DNA of 64,000 nucleotides. It comes from Antedon mediterranea. Taxonomy: Eukaryota > Echinodermata > Crinoidea > Comatulida > Antedonidae. How positions within the stretch are numbered: the first letter of the stretch is position 1; every line of letters starts with the position of its first letter. The stretch lies in NCBI RefSeq assembly GCF_964355755.1, contig NC_092672.1:20892501-20956500 (forward strand), written 5' to 3'. The notes beneath the pieces were generated by a model that worked only from the letters and a program-made list of their open reading frames with translations, made no database searches and was not told where the DNA came from. Made by a program: the position numbers and the translations under genes. Below, piece by piece: positions 17,471 through 32,400 of this stretch.

Positions 17471-20400
17471 GTAAGTGATAACAGTTATCAGACATTCAAA
17501 CACTCTCCGTTTATTTAAGTGTTGATATACTATTTGTTAGCAAAGTACGTGTATTTAGAAGTGATAGTGAGTTTACAGTAGGCCTGTAAAGATGGCCTAT
17601 GATTGTGTAAATGCTATTTTAGGAAACAAATGGAAACTTTATGTCTGTTCTGTTATACTAGTAGGCCTACTTTAACTAAAATCATTGGTAATGTTGTCTT
17701 GCTAAAAGATGTTGCTAGTAGGCCTACTAGTAGTTGTACTCAAAGATGTATTGTCCCACAAAAACATGAAAAATGAAGATTAATTAAATCAGACTAATAA
17801 AGTTAATCAATTCCGTAGGAAAAAAAATGTTTTCACTTATAAAATAACATAATAAATAGTTAAATACAACCAAAAATCCATTGGCTGGCAGCCAATTTGA
17901 CCATTTTTGCTTAAATACATTTTTTCCAATTTATCCAAAAGTGGATAACTATCATGTGACATTAAATGGCATATTGAAAAAGTTAAAGTTAAAAAATTTT
18001 TTTCAGGGGGGACAACACATCTTTAAACGAAATTTCCTAGGTTTAATCAATTTAGTAGGCCTAGTAGCCTATGGTCGCAATAAAGTGTATTTTGATTGTA
18101 TGAGCAGCGATTGATTATTCAAACTTTCGCTTGTCATTTAATTTAATTTAATTGTCATTTAATATTTAATTTTAATTGGTTAAAACAACGAAAGGAATGT
18201 GCTCACCCCCACAACTAACGTATGCACTATTTTCTATAAATCGATAACAGGCCTATTAGAAGTAAAATAGGCATACAACTTATTTTTCTAAGCATGCAAT
18301 TTGGGTAAAAATACACACAATTTTTCAATAAAAATAGGTAGTCTGGGTAAAAAATAATATAAAAATATATTAGTTGTTAAGGTTTTTTTTAAAAATGTAG
18401 GGCTACAATAAAACAATGTTAAAAATTTGATTAATTAATATAAGTCATTGCAGTCATTTCCTCATGAGGTAATTTCCCGATTGATCGTAATCAAAACGGT
18501 ACTGGGTTTGGTCTACTAGCGTTCCTGCTCCCAACCAGTACATCCATTCATAGAAGCCTTAATGAAGTAAGCCTACCTGGTGGTGGCCATAGAACGGTCC
18601 CGAGATAACGACTATACTTCGACGGCTTTAGTCGATAGAAGATTGAATAAATTGTTAGAGATAGAGTATACGATGTTATGATTATGTGTAGATATGTGAT
18701 TTGTTCTTTTTATTCCAATGATGTTATGTATTTAATAAATTTGTTATATCAATTAATTAAATTATCGTAGATTGCATATTATGCGATGAATATTATTTAA
18801 TAAATTTTTGATATATTATTATTATTATATTAATAAAAAGATATTTGTTAGTATAAATTAAAAAATATAGATATAAGGAAGAAAAGCAAAGAGATTATGG
18901 AGCGGCTGTACCAGAATATACAACACTAAGTATTGTAAAGTTAATATATTAAAAATTTAGGCGATCTTGTCAAAGGTCAAGCGCCTTCAGCCTGCCACGT
19001 TTCGATATTCAATATTGAACTTGACCAGGTACGTACTTCTCAAGATCCAGGTCATAGAAACTCTTCTTCAACAACAGCAGCACACGTGTGGCATGATGGC
19101 TCATCAAAAAAAAAAAGTTCTCAAAATGAAACATGTATTTATATGGGGTGAACATGTTGTTACGTTTGTTACCGGTTATATTTTATGGTAATTAATAATT
19201 TATAGAACAGTGAATGTTAGGAAAAAATGGCGAAATAAATGTAAGGGTACACTCAGCTACTAAACTATAATTAGGCCTAGGCTAAATACTACGTACTAGC
19301 TAGGCCTAGCCTAGGCCTAGCTAGGCACAAGTGTCTGTAGGCCTACTTATGTAGGGTGATGTAGGCCTAAGGCTATACTACTAACTACTTTCTCTAGGCC
19401 TAGGCCTAAATACTAAATACTACTAACTAGGCCTAGTGTCTGTCTATAGGCCTAGGCCTACTTATGTAAGTTGATGTAGGCCTAAGTAAGGCTATACTAC
19501 TAGACAAAAAGGGTGCTAGAGTAATACATAGGAGGAGGAACAGGTAAGGCTGGACCAGGCCTAGGCCTAGTACAAGTTAGGCTTATAGCTAGCTAGATAC
19601 TGTTTAGGCATAGCCTACTAGGATCATCATAATAGCAGTTTTCATACTGGAATTACGGAAAAAGGTTAAAGGTTTCAAGATGGTTTTAGGCCTGGGGTTA
19701 AACCATATAATATTTATATTATAAATAAAGGAAGTAAATTCATTGGTTAGTGTTCATTAAATATCTTTGTATCAAAATTGATTAAATTCACAGCGTTAAT
19801 GAATGGTGGCACAGAATAGTTAGCTCTTGTTAAGAAAGCTAATTGTAATACTTTACTCTCTGTCCAAATTAGCTATTAAATCAAATCAACATCACAGGCA
19901 GAATGGCAAAGCATACCAGGTACACACACACACTCACATTTCTATTTTTCTAAGGACACAATTACAACTCCACTCCCAAATAAGACTTTGTTTATGTAGA
20001 GCATCTTGTGTATATGTTTGTCTTGTGAACCTAGCTCTGAGGGTCCCTAATGATCAGCAATTTTTTTGTTTTAATCTTATGTGGGTTCATCCCACTTTTA
20101 TTTCCATACAACTGTTCTCTTTACATATATTTTTCACTATACACTATACATATCATTATATTTACAATGTTTGTTTAATCATCTGTTTACATGTACTTAT
20201 TTAAAGAGTTTTATTCATTTGTTTACATATTATCACATTGATTACATAGCTTCCTCTTTTTAAACATATTATCTGTAACACATTTTCATTAACAAGCATA
20301 TTTTTTTTCTTACATAGTTGTTTTTGATTATTTCATCTACCACATTTTCATTTAACAATGCATATTCTCTGTTATACTCATTACTTACTAAATGTTTACT

Positions 20401-23400
20401 GTTAACATAATATTGTTCTCATCCTTTAACATTAATATTAATATTTTTGTTCTTTAATGTTTACAAAACTTTTATTTCCAGCAGATTATCCTTTTTTTGC
20501 ATCTATAACTTCTTAAATTTTCATTTAACTTTTTACTTTCTTCTCTTATGTGGATTCATTCCACTTTTTTTTTACTTATTTTCTTTAAAAAAAAACTATT
20601 TCCATATATTATTTTGTTTATACATACATTATCATTTAACCACATTGATTACATAGTTTCCTCTTTTTATACATATTATCTATAACACATTTTCATTAAC
20701 AAAGCTTATTTTTTCTTACATAGTTGTTTTTGTTTTTTAGTCGCGTGGAAGCGAATCTATAGTTCACTATGTCGGTCGGTCGGTCTGTCTGTCTGTCTGT
20801 CGGTCTGTCTGTCGGTCTGTCTGTCGGTCTGTCGGTCCGGTATCACTATGCGTTTTATCGCTTTATGACCTTATCTTGATATCAGTTTAATCTAGCTAAA
20901 TCAATTTTTCACAGAATATTCCTTATGGCCAGGAATCGATGTGGTTATGATTTCACGGTGCGCAATAAAAAATTACGCGGTCTACGCACGATTTAACGAA
21001 ATCACGTTTGTAATCATATCTTAACAACCATGAATCACAATTAAATAAAATTTGGTACTCATAAATTTCAGGGCATAAATCATCATATGGCAATACAATT
21101 ACGTGCGTAGCGCATGTAACGCATGCGTACGCGCGCCTAAAATTTTCAAAATTTATTTTCGATGAAATAAGAGTACGTTTCAGGCAATTTTAAGCGTTTA
21201 CAAAATTGCCATGAGTGCGCAGATTTTTGCGCGCGCACTGCGCGTTAAATGTTATTGCGCACTCTTTTTGCCCGATTTCTGTTTTCTTGACTTACTTTTC
21301 AACTCGAAATTACGTTATACGAGCACGTCAAAAGTGACAGGCTACGCACGTGTAAATTAAAAAAATATAAATGTTTTTAAACATTTCAACATTTTTAAAC
21401 ATGTTCAGTAATTTCGGTCAGTATAGTTCACTATGTCGGTCGGTCCGTCTGTCTGTCGGTCTGTCTGTCTGTCGGTCTGTTTGTCTGTCGGTCCGGTATC
21501 ACTATGCATTGTAGCACGCGACTTAATGGCTGTTGGCCTTGTTTTTCATCTACATGCATATTTATTTCATACAATTATAATACGTTTATGTTTAATAATC
21601 CATCCCATGGGTTTGTCCCATTTTATTTTTCTTTGGATTTATCTATGCAAACATATTTTCATTTAAACAATGCATATTCTCTGTTATACTAATTACTTAC
21701 TAACTTTTTACTGTTAACATTATATTTTCCTCATCCTTTAACATTGATTTTTTGATCTTTAAATGTTTACACAATTTATTTCCAACAGATTATCCTTTTT
21801 TACATCTACAGTATAACCCATCAAAGTTTCATTTAACTTTTTTTTTCTTATGTGGGTTCATTCAATTTTTTTTTTTACTTATTATTTATTCTATTATTTT
21901 TTTATACATACATTATCATTTAACAACATTTATGTTTAATGATCCATTAAAAAAATTAGACATTTTTTTTTCTTTTTAACCATTTTATCATTTCAAAATT
22001 CCACATGCAGTAAGAATGTGCAAATTACATATATATATACCTATAATATGAAAGCTTTGATGAAAACACTTCACCACTTAAACCTAAACCTTCTTATCCT
22101 TCATCATTTTTTTATCATCAATCTATAAAAAGCTTTTCACATTTTGTCTTTTTGTTTTCAAATCATCAAGGTATACATATTTACAAAACATACCATATAG
22201 TAGCAAGAAAAAAAAAAAACATAATAGATTCATCATTCATGGTATCTCATTTACATATTTTCTTCCTTAATCTGGTTGAGCATATACAGTATACCTGCAG
22301 ATTTACATATTTCTTATCTTTTTTTCAGATTTAAACATTTGTAGGAGATTGATTTTTTTTCTTTTTCCAATAAACTTAATATCTTTACTTTATAAATACA
22401 AAATGCTCCTAAAGTGTATAATTTATTTACGTAATTATTGTCAGTTTCAAATAAAAGTCTTTTGAAAGAAAAAACAGGAATATGTATGCTTACTGCTCTA
22501 ATTATTTCGTTTATCTCTCTCCATAAACATTTTACTGTTATGCACTCTACTAACATATGTTTATCATTCTCAATAACATTGCATGTGTCACAACATGGGG
22601 AATTTACAAGTCTCCACCTATGTAATCTTTCATTTGTTGGCAATATTCTGTGCAACAATTTAAAATTAAAATGTGCTAGTTTTTTTTCTTTAAGACCAGA
22701 AACTTTCTTAACCCATATTTTTGTCCATGGCATATTACCAAATATGGATTCCCACTTAACCTGTGCCGTAGGCGTAATATATTGAGCATCTATTATGAAT
22801 CTATATAATTGTCTAGACGTCATATTTAAGACCTTATTGTTTGTAATATGTATATCATTTACATTAATGTCATGTGTTGATTTTAAAATACATTTCCATT
22901 CTTTTGGAATGGCTTTCAATGTACATGAATATTCACTGATCCAATTTTGTGTACATCTTAACCTTCTTGTTATCTCTATCGCAGGCTTAAACACATTATT
23001 ATTTATTACATCATATCTTTTTAAAAACCCTGATCTAATCCAGTTACAGTTATATAACGGCTTCTTTTTAATACATATAAACTCATTACCCCATAATGAT
23101 TGATTAATAATGTCATCATAGCTTATTGGTTCCTTATTTAATCTATTATTACAAGCATTAGCTACTGCTATAGACTTAATAACTCAGCTGAGAGGTAAAA
23201 TGGTGGTACGGATATATTACACGGAACTTTTGATAAATTTGAGGTTAATGATTTTGGGCCTATTTTTTCTATATAAAATGTAGGTAAACATTTCCATTTG
23301 GCATCATCGTTTTCATACAGTCTCCTGTGCCATTTAACTTGGAAAGATATTACCTGAGATCTGAATTCTACCATTTTTAGACCACCTTGACTGTAATTGG

Positions 23401-26400
23401 CACACATGGTTTTTCTTTTTATTTTCTCTTTCTTAGTTTCCCAAATGAATTTAAAAATTAATTTATCCACCTCTTTTATTACTTTTTCTGGTACTAGCAA
23501 AATGCTGGAATTGTATATAATTTTTGAGAGCGCTAATGTTTTTACAATAGTAATTCTTCCAAAAAAAGTGAGGTGTCTTTTCTCCCATGTTTTTAGGGTA
23601 TTTTCTAATGCGTCTATTTTTTCTTTCCAGTTCTTTTGATAACAATATTCCTTATCATGTCCAACATAGATACCTAATATCCGAATTGGTGTGGATGTCC
23701 AAGAAATGTTACCATGTGTGTCCTGCAATGATCAGCAATTGCTGGATGGATCACCCTCATTAAATATGGTTAAAAAAAAATATTAAAAACTGTAAATCAA
23801 GAAAAACAACATAAAAAAGTAAGTCACAATGTGTACATCATCATCATTTCATAGCCTTTGTCAGCTTATTGATCATGTCATCTGGACTGATTTTAATAAT
23901 ATTTGTTTTTCTCTTTTATTCTCTATCTAGAAAATCATGGCACTTTCATCTTTTAAATCCCAAAAAATAAAAAAATTATTATAAACACTCAACATGTATA
24001 GAATTTGTCAAATTTTATATAAATATTTATTAACATAGTAAATAAGTCAATACAGTAATTGTGTCATATTTGTTGTGATTGTTTGTTATCCAAACATGAT
24101 AAATATTTGTATACATTACCTTTTTTTTATACATCATTAATGATCATAACAGTTTAAATTTGTAACTTTATCATATAGATTTTGCCTCTTTCACTGTAAA
24201 TGAATTGATAAAATGCACTTTGTGAAGTGAAACAAATTAATGTAATAAAATTCACTTAATGAAATAAATTAAATCAATAAATTTAAACTCGGATTACAAA
24301 TACTGCCACCAGTGTCCCAACATTTGAGATCACTTCTTTCTTGGGGCCTGTTTCTGCTGCATAAAAATAACCGGTTAAAATCGGTGTGAATAAATTAAAA
24401 TCGGTGTGAATAAATTAACTCCATTTTCTTGGCAGCAGAAACAGGACAAATTTGTGGTAACCGGTTAAAACGCAGCGCAAAATCACCGGTTAAAAACACC
24501 AATTTAAATCGGTGTTAGAACGCCGTTTAACCGGTTATCGCTGAGCAATTCTTAGCTGCAACACGAAATAACAGTTATTTGATTGACAGTTGTGACCCCG
24601 GGTCAGATACCGTCGCGTACCATGTGTGTTTTCCTTGTGGTTTTGACAGTCGAACGAAGAAGTGAACGTGGATGAATGAAAATCACAACATATGTTATTC
24701 AGTTGTGGGGGGAAGATGTGGGGGGAAGAGAAAGTGCGGGCAAGTATGGCAGGCAATAGAAAAGATTCACAGATATATAAGAGCATTTTTGCGAAAGTAA
24801 AAGAGGAATTCGGGGTGGAGTTCCGAACTACCCAAGCTAAACACGCTCGCGAAGGGTAGGCCTATGGTCCTATAAACACCAAACGGAAACAAAAGGGACT
24901 CAGAATGTTGCAAATACCTACCAAACAAGAATAGATAATGGTTAATTAATTATGAAAACCCAAATTTTATAGCAAAAATCGTCCGAATTTATGTTAAAAA
25001 CAATGAATTTAGCAACAAAAACTGAAACCAAACGAGCGTATTTATGGCACGCCATTAGTGCCTTTAATAGGAGAACAATGAACAATCTGATTGTTTTACA
25101 TAATATAATTTTTTAGAAAAAGGTTATCAGAGCCTTTGATAATATATTAAATATAATTTTATTAAGCATAGAAATGTGTTATTATTTATTTAAGTACATA
25201 AATATACGAAATAATGTTCAATATTCATTGTTCTATTAAAGGCACTATGTGCGTGTGATGTTCTATGACTTGGATACTCTCGTTTGATTTCAGTTTTTGT
25301 GGCTAAACTCGTTGTTTTTAACATAAATTTGGACGATTTTTGCTATAAAAGTTGGGTTTTCATAATTAATTAACAATTATCTACTCTCGTTTGGTAGGTA
25401 TTGCAACATTCTGAGTCTTGTTTTTGTTTCCGTTTGATGTTTAGTAGGACCGCGCTCGCGAAAGACAACAAGTGTTCAGCTCAGGTGGGAAGGGAATCGG
25501 GCAAGATAATAATTATCCTAGGCGATCGGGCGCTGCACGACCCTCCCCATGTTATTGAAGGTGCCATGAGAATTAATGTAAATTAGCGATGGTAAGTAGG
25601 CTTTACAAAAAACAAAATTTGTAGACCTGGAGACAACATTTTATTATTTTAACATGTTCGGCGATATCACACACGTGTGTACTGAGCGTCGATGTAAACA
25701 AACAGCCAACTTACTACTTCCGTCTGAGTGTATTGCATTTTGGGTAATGATGATGTTTTGCTCGACGACCACCCATTGTAGATTTAATCGGTTATTTCGG
25801 AGCACAAATTGAGCAGAAACGCGGTCTTTGTTATTATTATCTATTTTTAATCTATTTAAAAATAACCGGTTAAATTGCGTTATGCAGCAGAAACAGACCC
25901 TTATAAATACTGCCACCAATGTAAGCTTATTTGTTATCTTTGCTGTTCTATATTTGTAATCAATACAAAGGTTAAAGTGTAAATATTACCTTTTTATGGA
26001 TTCTCTTCCTACAGTGTTGAGCCTAATCTAATACTGTTTTACTTAAAGCCCCATTCCCTACGTTTTTTAGATCTAATTTAAGATCACAAACTATATTTAA
26101 TGTAAAAATAATACTATATGGTCCTATTGCGATAACTTTTTTCGTCTTTAAACGGTTAAAAATGTGAAAAATAAATCGATTTTAATAATTATAGCGGCCC
26201 GCTATAAATCCCAAAATGCATTGCGCGCGGATTGATATTACCGATGTTTACCAGCTAGGCCTACAAAACTAAGCCTAGCTAGGCTAGGCCTGAGACCGTC
26301 CACGAGAGGTCGATCGCCGCGAGCTACTTAGGTAGTGCATTGTTTCTCACTTTTTATCATAATTTACCATAAAACGTACATTTAAGACAAGGAATGACAT

Positions 26401-29400
26401 GGTTTAATGTTTTTAAAGTGATATATATGTATTATTTTCCAAAAAACGTCCAAAATTGCAGGGAAGGGGTCTTTAAATTGTACAAAGGCTTCTTAAAGCT
26501 TATTCACATGTCTAAATTAGACGGAAGTTTTTCAATTCAATTGTTACTTACAGTTTTGCTGAAAGAAATTGATAGGTTGCAAATTTAAATTGATTTAACA
26601 AAGTTACGAATGTGAATTGAGTGATTGTTCCAAATGGCTGGAATGACATTTAAAAAGAATATTTAAGAGAGTTACAGTGGAAAAAAGGGATACAGAAAGT
26701 GGGGAAATCTCTTCTTTGATTAATAAAGTATTACAGACCAAAATGTTTCATTATTTTGTGTTTTAGCCTAGAGGGCGTTTTTAAGAATTGTGTTGTTAAT
26801 TGTTCAAACATTTTAAAAGATTACTTTGTACTGTTCATATTTATTTTACAGGGTGTGAGTGAGTGTAGCTACTGTATGACACAAAGTACAATGTTATTGA
26901 ACTTCCTTCAATATAGATAGCTTGTAAACAATTGACTATTATGTAATTTGCACATTTTGAGCTATGCTGTCATGTGACTATACAATCACTCAATCAATTT
27001 TCAATCAAATCATTAAATTCATTTTTAAACATTTTATTTGATTAATTTATTCATCGTGTGACATGATCAAAAAGAAAAATCAATATGCATCTGTAGTATA
27101 AGATGCTTTTATTAAAATGTCATTATAGCACACGGCAGAATTGGAAGTAATGTTTCACAATAGTAAAAAATAGTTGAAATGGTAAATCATACAAAATGAA
27201 AAATCTATACAAAATTAACAAATCAGGATAAAAATTTATTTGACATTGACATTATCTTTATATTATGACCTTTGGATTTTCTATTTATTTTACCTTGTCT
27301 TTAACCAATATTACATTTGAAATTGTAGGGCAATGATAAAATGAAAGCAAACATTAAATCATGCGACTTTGAATACTTGATTGACGCAGACAATTTATAA
27401 CAATTCTTGTCCAGTATTGGTCTTCACTATTTTATGTCTTTAAAAGTAAAATGTTCACTGTAGAGTATTTGTATGTAGCTGTTTAACAATTCTTGTCCAG
27501 TATTGGTCTTCATTATTTCATATCTTTAAAAGCAAAATGTTCATTATAGAGTATTTGTGTTGTAGCTGTTTGTCATGTTGGTTTACCTGCTTATCTTTAC
27601 AATCTATTAGTATGTTAAACATTTTGTACAGTAAAGAGTTAAGTTGTACATTTTACCCAGTTGTTTCTTGTCTTTATTGAAAATGATACCTTAATATCAG
27701 TGGTACTGGTGTCACACAGTGCATCCAAAAAGAATAAACAAAAACAACAACAAAAGTAATTAAATGAACAAATTGAACATTAAACTTTTAAACTTCTAAA
27801 CTTCTTATATATTTTTTAGTGAATTTATTTGTTCATTTCTAATTAATAAAGTATCAAATACATTCTACAGTATTGTTTTATACCTGTTATATCATGTTGG
27901 TTTATCTGTGGCTTTCTATTTAATAAAGTGTAATACAGTATTGTTTTATACCTGTTATATCATGTTGGTTTATCTGTGGCTTTCTATTTAATAAAGTGTA
28001 TCAAATACAGTATTGTTTTATACCTGTTATATCATGTTGGTTTATCTGTGGCTTTCTATTTAATAAAGTGTAATACAGTATTGTTTTATACCTGTTATAT
28101 CATGTTGGTTTATCTGTGCCTTTCTGTTTAATAAAGTGTATCAAATACAGTATTGTTTTATACCTGTTATATCATGTTGGTTTATCTGTGGCTTTCTATT
28201 TAATAAAGTGTATAAATACAGTATTGTTTTATACCTGTTATATCATGTTGGTTTATCTATGGCTTTCTATTTAATAAAGTGTAATACAGTATTGTTTTAT
28301 ACCTGTTATATCATGTTGGTTTATCTATGGCTTTCTATTTAATAAAGTGTAATACAGTATTGTTTTATACCTGTTATATCATGTTGGTTTATCTGTGGCT
28401 TTCTATTTAATAAAGTGTATCAAATACAGTATTGTTTTATACCTGTTATATCATGTTGGTTTATCTGTGGCTTTCTATTTAATAAAGTGTAATACAGTAT
28501 TGTTTTATACCTGTTATATCATGTTGGTTTATCTGTGGCTTTCTGTTTAATAAAGTGTATTAAATACAGTATTGTTTTATACCTGTTATATCATGTTGGT
28601 TTATCTGTGCCTTTCTATTTATTAAAGTGTATCAAATACAGTATTGTTTTATACCTGTTATATCATGTTGGTTTATCTGTGGCTTTCTATTTAATAAAGT
28701 GTAATACAGTATTGTTTTATACCTGTTATATCATGTTGGTTTATCTGTGGCTTTCTATTTAATAAAGTGTAATACAGTATTGTTTTATACCTGTTATATC
28801 ATGTTGGTTTATCTATGGCTTTCTATTTAATAAAGTGTAATACAGTATTGTTTTATACCTGTTATATCATGTTGGTTTATCTGTGGCTTTCTATTTAATA
28901 AAGTGTAATACAGTATTGTTTTATACCTGTTATATCATGTTGGTTTATCTGTGCCTTTCTATTTAATAAAGTGTAATACAGTATTGTTTTATACCTGTTA
29001 TATCATGTTGGTTTATCTATGGCTTTCTATTTAATAAAGTGTAATACAGTATTGTTTTATACCTGTTATATCATGTTGGTTTATCTGTGCCTTTCTATTT
29101 AATAAAGTGTATCAAATACAGTATTGTTTTATACCTGTTATATCATGTTGGTTTATCTGTGGCTTTCTGTTTAATAAAGTGTATCAAATACAGTATTGTT
29201 TTATACCTGTTATATCATGTTGGTTTATCTGTGGCTTTCTATTTAATAAAGTGTATTAAATACAGTATTGTTTTTAGCTCTTATATTATGTTGGTTGGTC
29301 TATCTATTTTAATAAACTGTGTCAAACATGATGTAAAGTAAATTTGTGTTTGGTTTATCTGTTGGCCCTGCCTGTTGTTTGAACTTAATCAGTCATTATT

Positions 29401-32400
29401 AGGGTTTACCTGAGGTACCTTGATACACCTTGTTTGCTTTACCTAAAATGGTAATTCACATTGGTTTGTAGTTCTAATCAACTAAATGATAAAAACAAAA
29501 CAAACACTAAGTCACGCTATGTTATAATTTGTATAGAATCCATTGAATTACACTGGTTATCACTATATAAATAATGATATAAAAGTGTTTGGTCTTCTGT
29601 ACAACAACCACTTGCATTCAACTTTTGAAGAGGAAACGTTGCATATTTTGGATTTATTTTATTTTAGCATTGCTCCACTGTAAGTGTACATAATACTTGT
29701 AGGTCTAGTAATATTATAACATTATTTGATAGAGAAAGCATTGGTTGAAGAAATTGTTGATAGAAGAGACATTGTATTATACATTTACTCTATTTCAACA
29801 TTATGTTATAACATTATTTGATAGAGAAAGCATTGGTTGAAGAAATTGTTGATAGAGGAGACATTGGATTATATATTTACTCTATTTCAACATCATGTTA
29901 TAACATTATTTGATAGAGAAAGCATTGGTTGAGGAAATTGTTGATAGAGGAGACATTGGATTATATATTTACTCTATTTCAACATCATGTTATAACATTA
30001 TTTGATAGAGAAAGCATTGGTTGAAGAAATTGTTGATAGAGGAGACATTGTATTATATATTTACTCTATTTCAACATCATGTTATAACATTATTTGATAG
30101 AGAAAGCATTGGTTGAGGAAATTATTGATAGAAGAGACATTGTATTATATATTTACTCTATTTCAACATCATGTTCAGTACTTGTACCGTATTTATATTT
30201 GTTGCTTTCAATATTAGAGGGAGGTGTACTTCTATTAGGAAAAGGTTGATTTAAAGCCACAATAGACTGTAGATGATCCTAATGATGTAGGAGAATAAAC
30301 CAGCAATTCCATTATTTTGTTTTTGCCCTTTTTTCAGTTTAGCAGAATAACAATGGAACGCCTCAGGAAAAATCTTCTATATCTTTGTTCATTCAATGGT
30401 ATTCAGGTAGGCAAGTTTACACTGTTTTAGGACAATAGCATTTAACCAGCAACAATTAACTAGCAATACTAGCTCATTAGCAACTTAATAAATTGTTCTA
30501 TGCAAATGAATTAAAAGTGACAACATGGCGGTATAACAACAACAACAACTTACAGTGCCGCCATAATGGATCAAAATAATAGTAGTGTAGTAGTGCTTAT
30601 AAATACTGTTTGCTCATTTGATGTGATTGTTTTGTTTTATTTATTTGACCATCATGATGTCAATACAAAACATACAATACAACATATGAAAGATGAACAA
30701 TGCTGGGCAGGGGCAGCTTAAGTAAACATTGCTGTAAATCAAATGAGCCAGCTACCCTTCATATAAAATGCTGGACAGGGGCAGCTTAAGCAAAATACAT
30801 TGCTGCCGGGCATTGCTGTAAATTAAATGTGCCAGCTACCCTTCATATAAAAATAAATATTAAAAAAAATTAATTTCTATAAAAATATGTGTACAAAATT
30901 AATGTAAAAACAAAATTTAAGACAAGAAGAAAAAAAAACTTATAAACATGGAATGTACAGTATGTTGTTGTCTATGTTTACTATAGTATATGTATTTTAA
31001 TGAAAAATGTAACTGAATGCATATTGATCTATATGTTTTATTTCATAGATTGCAGAGGAAAAAACTGCTGAAGAAATTTGCCAATTCATGGCTAGCAACA
31101 ATGCTGTCAACATCAAGAACCAGGTATACATCAATTTGTTTTCCTTTGTAATGAATTTACCTTATACATTTAATAATCTAAATAGCAATCATATCGATAT
31201 TTTTAATGATAGACTTGGTTATTTTAAGAGGACGATGATGTGTTCACTTCTTGAACAGTCTGCATAACCTGTTTTAATTGAAATTTTTTATGGCATGCCA
31301 ATCTATGTTTTATATATATATTTATATATTTTATCTGTATTTTATTGTTAACCGTTTTTGATGTTGTATTGTTTTATGTTTCAAACCTGTTAGTGGCGGT
31401 ATTTATCGCTGTTGGTTTTAATTGAATAAAATAAAATAAAATAAAATTTGATAATACAAACCTTAAATTACATGACACTAATTAAAGTGCATCAATACTA
31501 ATTTGTTTTTAAGATCTTTTATAAGTGTTCTCTGGTTGCATATTTGCAGTTAACATTCACACTGATTGTTAAAAGCATCATATTTGTTTCACTTCTTGAG
31601 CATTTTTTAGTGTTAAAAAGTATATTGTGTGTTTATATCTTATCTTAGATATGTTAGATGGTTTGTCAATATAATTTAGTACATTAGTCTTTCAGTACAA
31701 TTTGCTTAGACAATTTTATTGGCTAATACCCGATTTGAATAATGGCTTGGTAACCCAATCCCCTGTAATTGTAATTAATTTCAGAATCTGAACAATGATA
31801 TATTTATTCATCTGTTGAACAAATAACTAAACAAACTTCATAAGAAATATATACATCACTGAAAGAAAAATACAAGGCACAAGGCAGTAAAAAAAAAGGA
31901 TGAACAGGTGTCAAATACTTCTATCCACTTTGGACCCATTGTACAAATAACAAAACATAAAAACAAAAATATTTAGGATATAAAAATAGCTGAAATGGTA
32001 CTATTTTCAGTTTCATGTATAAAGCACACAGATGCAACATGCCATCATTTAAGACCTGGCCACAACAAGCATAATGGAGGTACACACCTAATTGGTGACA
32101 GTGGCTAAGGCTGCTTTTGTGCTTTCCTACATTGTCATTCATGCTTATATTAACAAATAATGCCTATTTTTCTCTCTCTTTTGAATATAGATTACTTTTT
32201 AAAGGCACATAATTTAGCTCATCAGCTTTTGTATATTTGTTATATGAACAAATTTCACACAGCAGTTTCATTTATTAAACTTTATCACTGAAAGATAAAT
32301 ACAAGGCAGTGAAAAAAGTGATGAACAGGTGTCAAACACTTCTATCCACATTGGACCCCTTGTACAAATAACAAAACATAAAAACACAAACATTTAAGAT

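Noticed and set aside
24535-25586. Open frames within the nested element as a transposase
   Set aside because: Short, no catalytic motif, and they overlap palindromic arms.
28136-29341. Open frames with repeated hydrophobic peptides
   Set aside because: By-product of the 69/75-bp array; interrupted irregularly, no gene context.
27866-30172. CRISPR-like regular repeats
   Set aside because: Units are contiguous tandem copies without unique spacers, in an animal-type genome.
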